NCBI GenBank assembly: GCA_945890645.1
Contig: CAMDCV010000041.1
Coordinates: 1 to 34,595 of the forward strand
Length of the DNA: 34,595 nucleotides
Origin: Akkermansia muciniphila
Lineage (GTDB): Bacteria; Verrucomicrobiota; Verrucomicrobiia; Verrucomicrobiales; Akkermansiaceae
Reading direction: 5' to 3'
In this document: piece by piece, positions 32,510-34,595 of the stretch
Layout: every line of letters starts with the position of its first letter
How positions within the stretch are numbered: the stretch's first letter is position 1
Notes under the pieces: generated by a model
Database searches by the model: none
The model's input: only the letters and a program-made list of their open reading frames with translations
What the model was told of the DNA's origin: nothing
Translations under genes and position numbers: made by a program

Positions 32510-33597
32510 TAGTGCCAGAATTTTGGCAGAGTGAATCGTCGTTTCAGTTAGAAGCGGCGTGTGTTACATGGGTCGATGGTATAACGTGTCCGTCGTTGGT
32601 GTTTTCCACATCGGGTTCAACCGGTGTGCCGCGTCGGATCGTGTTATCGAAGAAGAGTTTGTTGATTTCCGCACAAGCGGTGAATGCGCATCTGTGTGTT
32701 GATGAAAGAAGCATGTGGGGGCTGTGTTTGCCCTGGTGGCATGTGGGGGGATTGGGTGTGATCGCGCGATCGTATCAGGCGCAAGCAGGGCTTTCGGTAT
32801 TCTCCTCACGTTGGAACGCAGGTGAGTGCCTGTCGTGGCTGAAGGAAAATTCGGTCACGCATCTTTCCCTCGTGCCGACTCAGGTGCATGATTTGATTTC
32901 GTTAGGGCTTCGTGCGCCGGATACTTTGCAAGCGATTGTGGTGGGTGGCGGACGTTTGGAAAATTCGTTAGGTCAACGCGCGCGCGATCTCGGTTGGCCG
33001 GTGTTGTCGAGTTATGGCATGACTGAGGCGGGATCGCAGATTGCGACACAAAATTTGGCCGCACTGGCGTTGCCTTATGCGATTGAGCCCTTACCGATTC
33101 TCTCTTGTTGGGAGGTGCGCAGCGGGGATGGGAATCGTTTGGAAATTCGTGGCGATGCTTTGTTTCATGGTGAAATGGAATTGGAACAGGGCGAGTGGAA
33201 GTATCGGGCACGAGTCGGCGATTGGTATGCGACGCAGGATTGTGGCGTGATTGGCGTCAATGGCCTGCGTCTCACGCATCGCGCGGATTCCTTGGTCAAA
33301 GTGCTGGGTGAATTGGTAAATCCCACGCTGATCGAATCGGCTTTGTGCGATGCGGGCCTCCCAGTGGGTTCTTTTGCAGTGCTGGCCATTCCCGATCCGC
33401 GAAAAGAACATCGTTTGGTGTTGGTGCATGAAAATCTAGAAGCGCCTTTGGTGTCGACAGCATTGGAGGTGTATCATCAAACTTGCGCGGGTTACGCGCG
33501 TATCGATGGCATACAAGTGGTGACAGAGTTTCCTCGCAGTGATCTAGGGAAGATATTGCGGGAGAGGTTGAGAGCTAGGGTTGAATGCTCATTCTGA
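32491..33597 (+). CDS. menE: o-Succinylbenzoate-CoA ligase-like adenylating enzyme
   Basis: A 368-residue ANL-superfamily ligase, shorter than the usual 450-490 because the N-terminal region before the P-loop is reduced. The P-loop is FSTSGSTGVPRR (the usual PK is PR here). LPWWHVGGLGV fits the MenE A4 region, SSYGMTEAGSQ is A5, and PRSDLGKIL near the C-terminus holds the catalytic Lys. The ATG lies inside menC (19-nt overlap in another frame), indicating one transcript and translational coupling. The role is activation of o-succinylbenzoate to its CoA thioester for menaquinone synthesis. Confidence 0.88.
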   Translation: MDAHSLVVPEFWQSESSFQLEAACVTWVDGITCPSLVFSTSGSTGVPRRIVLSKKSLLISAQAVNAHLCVDERSMWGLCLPWWHVGGLGVIARSYQAQAGLSVFSSRWNAGECLSWLKENSVTHLSLVPTQVHDLISLGLRAPDTLQAIVVGGGRLENSLGQRARDLGWPVLSSYGMTEAGSQIATQNLAALALPYAIEPLPILSCWEVRSGDGNRLEIRGDALFHGEMELEQGEWKYRARVGDWYATQDCGVIGVNGLRLTHRADSLVKVLGELVNPTLIESALCDAGLPVGSFAVLAIPDPRKEHRLVLVHENLEAPLVSTALEVYHQTCAGYARIDGIQVVTEFPRSDLGKILRERLRARVECSF

Positions 33598-33611
33598 GCC
33601 CATGGAAACCA

Positions 33612-33638
33612 CAGATTTCGCAGATTACTCAGATTTTT
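33612..33638 (+). repeat. Period-9 CAGATT repeat
   Basis: Three successive 9-bp units start with CAGATT: CAGATTTCG, CAGATTACT and CAGATTTTT, preceded by AAACCA. The block follows the menE stop codon by 14 nt in the convergent intergenic region. Similar phrase-like repeats occur between genes in many unrelated bacteria, as far as I recall. Confidence 0.6.
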
Positions 33639-33657
33639 GAAGTGTGATTCATGAGGG

Positions 33658-33682
33658 GCTGGGAGGTGAGACACCTCCGCCA
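33658..33682 (+). repeat. Short hairpin repeat with AGA loop, copy 3
   Basis: A perfect 7-bp stem GGAGGTG (33662-33668), loop AGA, CACCTCC (33672-33678). The 25-nt block matches the reverse complement of 3276-3300 at 23 of 25 positions by eye. It lies directly before the intrinsic terminator in the menE-side convergent gap. Confidence 0.65.
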
Positions 33683-33687
33683 CGTTT

Positions 33688-33722
33688 AAAAAAATGCCGC
33701 TCAGAGGAGAGCGGCATTTTTT
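33688..33722. terminator. Bidirectional intrinsic terminator
   Basis: A perfect stem TGCCGCTC (33695-33702), loop AGAGGA, GAGCGGCA (33709-33716) is flanked by an A-run on the left and a T-run on the right. It can therefore terminate both the plus-strand menE transcript and the minus-strand haem-protein transcript, which converge here. Confidence 0.9.
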
Positions 33723-33746
33723 GTCGATGGAATTTTTAACCACTCA

Positions 33747-34595
33747 TTATTTTCCTAACAGGAATGCGAGAAGGTCCTTGAGTTCTTCCTCGTTGAGGCG
33801 ATTGATCAGGGCTGGCGGCATCGGCGAGGTGGCGGAGGCTTTGGTGGCTTTTACGTCGGCCTTGGCGATTTCGGTGTGCTGCTGCATGTCGAAAGGGTTC
33901 ATGGCGACGATGAGCTTGCCATCTTTTTCATCGACAATTTTTCCAACTAGCGTCGAGCCGTCATGTTTTTCGATGGTAGAGAAAGCATATTGATCGGACA
34001 CCACTTTACCGGGATCGATGATGGCTTCGGCGATGTCACGTACGGAGAACCGTCCGCCTAAGGCATTCAATTGCGGTCCCGCGGCTCCACCTTCAGTTCC
34101 GATGACGTGACAGGCGGCACAGAGCGAGGCTTGATACATTTTCTTGCCGTTTTCGATGTTGCGACCCGTGAGTCCCGAGGCGGCGATTTTTACCACTTCC
34201 TCGACCGTCCAATTACGGCCGGGTCCTTTGATGGGTGGCAGATTGGCGAAGTGGTCGGTATTTTTCAATTGTGCATCTTTGCCATATGTTTTGCGTTCCG
34301 CTTCCGTGCCATTGGCGAGTGCCTCGTTGCGAGTGGCATTGAGGAAGCCAATGTAAGAATTTCCACCGCTGCGTTTGGCTGCTTCGCCGATCCAAGAGAA
34401 AAAGCGTTCCCGTTCTCCGGCTTTCCACGGGCCTTTGACGGCGCGAAGGCAATAGGCATAAAAAGTATTTTGCAGAGGAGGGGAATTCTCTAACATCTTT
34501 TTAATGCTGCTGCCATACTTACCATTGCGGCTGGCGAGTTCTGCCCAGTTAGGGATGGGTGTTGGTTTGGCCTGATCCATCAGAGTCAGAGTGCG
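33747..34595 (-). CDS. C-terminal part of a Pirellula/Verrucomicrobium-type haem-binding domain protein (5' end outside window)
   Basis: The frame stays open to the window edge, and the residues before the Met at 34580 (RTLTL) read like protein, so this is the 3' end of a larger gene. About 90 helical residues resemble the HEAT-type region of these proteins. A cytochrome-type domain follows with SLCAACHVIGTEGG, GPQLNALGGRF, IAEAIIDPGKVVSDQY, a DGSTLVGKIVDE segment and SPMPPALINRLNEEELKDLLAFLLGK. This is the 'putative haem-binding domain' abundant in Planctomycetota and Verrucomicrobiota. CAACH should bind haem c. The full protein probably has an N-terminal propeller dehydrogenase, which cannot be seen here. 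Confidence 0.88.
   Translation of the reverse strand, partial: RTLTLMDQAKPTPIPNWAELASRNGKYGSSIKKMLENSPPLQNTFYAYCLRAVKGPWKAGERERFFSWIGEAAKRSGGNSYIGFLNATRNEALANGTEAERKTYGKDAQLKNTDHFANLPPIKGPGRNWTVEEVVKIAASGLTGRNIENGKKMYQASLCAACHVIGTEGGAAGPQLNALGGRFSVRDIAEAIIDPGKVVSDQYAFSTIEKHDGSTLVGKIVDEKDGKLIVAMNPFDMQQHTEIAKADVKATKASATSPMPPALINRLNEEELKDLLAFLLGK

Noticed and set aside
1-34595. CRISPR arrays, tRNA or rRNA genes, insertion sequences, prophage or defence genes
   Set aside because: No regularly spaced direct repeats, cloverleaf-like sequence in the gaps, transposase or integrase motifs, or recognisable defence genes were seen.

Overview
The window looks like a chromosomal segment of a bacterium from the Planctomycetota-Verrucomicrobiota-Chlamydiota group, most likely Verrucomicrobiota. 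The main reason is four independent genes built from the cytochrome-c, DUF1549, DUF1553, DUF1501 and ThuA/'membrane-bound dehydrogenase' modules that are characteristic of those phyla. Almost no start codon in the window has a purine-rich Shine-Dalgarno site. I see no rRNA, tRNA, CRISPR array, phage gene, transposase or integrase. Genes fill nearly everything, and the longest gene-free stretch is about 240 bp.

Layout. 1-3272 (+): the 3' part of a membrane MFS/acyltransferase fusion protein, then a purine nucleoside phosphorylase. 3369-9322 (-): a very tight four-gene run of a large secreted multi-haem-motif DUF1549/DUF1553 protein, a guanine-deaminase-like enzyme, a DASS-family anion transporter and a secreted beta-propeller. 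9399-10220 (-): mutM. 10221-10459: a non-coding stretch packed with small perfect hairpins. 10460-14740 (-): a 1426-residue secreted ThuA / SGNH-like / propeller dehydrogenase / cytochrome c fusion. 14958-17701 (+): htpG and an unrecognised membrane protein. 17711-23026 (-): hflX and an L,D-transpeptidase (overlapping by 4 nt), then an AsmA-like protein that appears to have its own promoter. 23170-24077 (+): a YlbF-family protein with an unusual Gly/Cys tail and a dCMP deaminase. 24123-28580 (-): a classical DUF1549/DUF1553 plus DUF1501 pair. 28621-29756 (-): a DUF1287 protein and a small lipoprotein. 29892-33597 (+): a Nudix hydrolase, a Gfo/Idh/MocA oxidoreductase, and menC/menE of menaquinone synthesis. 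33747-34595 (-): the C-terminal part of another haem-domain protein, cut by the window edge.

How the genes fit together. The phosphorylase (guanosine to guanine) and the deaminase (guanine to xanthine) are consecutive steps of purine salvage and lie in adjacent convergent units. The DUF1549/1553/1501 and ThuA-type proteins are exported and are probably part of the periplasmic polymer-degradation or redox machinery typical of these phyla, though their exact reactions are unknown. MenC and MenE imply menaquinone as a respiratory quinone. HflX, HtpG, MutM, the Nudix hydrolase and dCMP deaminase are housekeeping or stress functions.

No clear new defence or mobile system is visible. The most unusual items are the hairpin-rich intergenic repeats, the Gly/Cys-tailed YlbF protein, a degenerate adenylation-domain remnant, a catalytically broken SGNH domain, the tight operon that mixes guanine deaminase with a haem protein, and the near-absence of Shine-Dalgarno sites.
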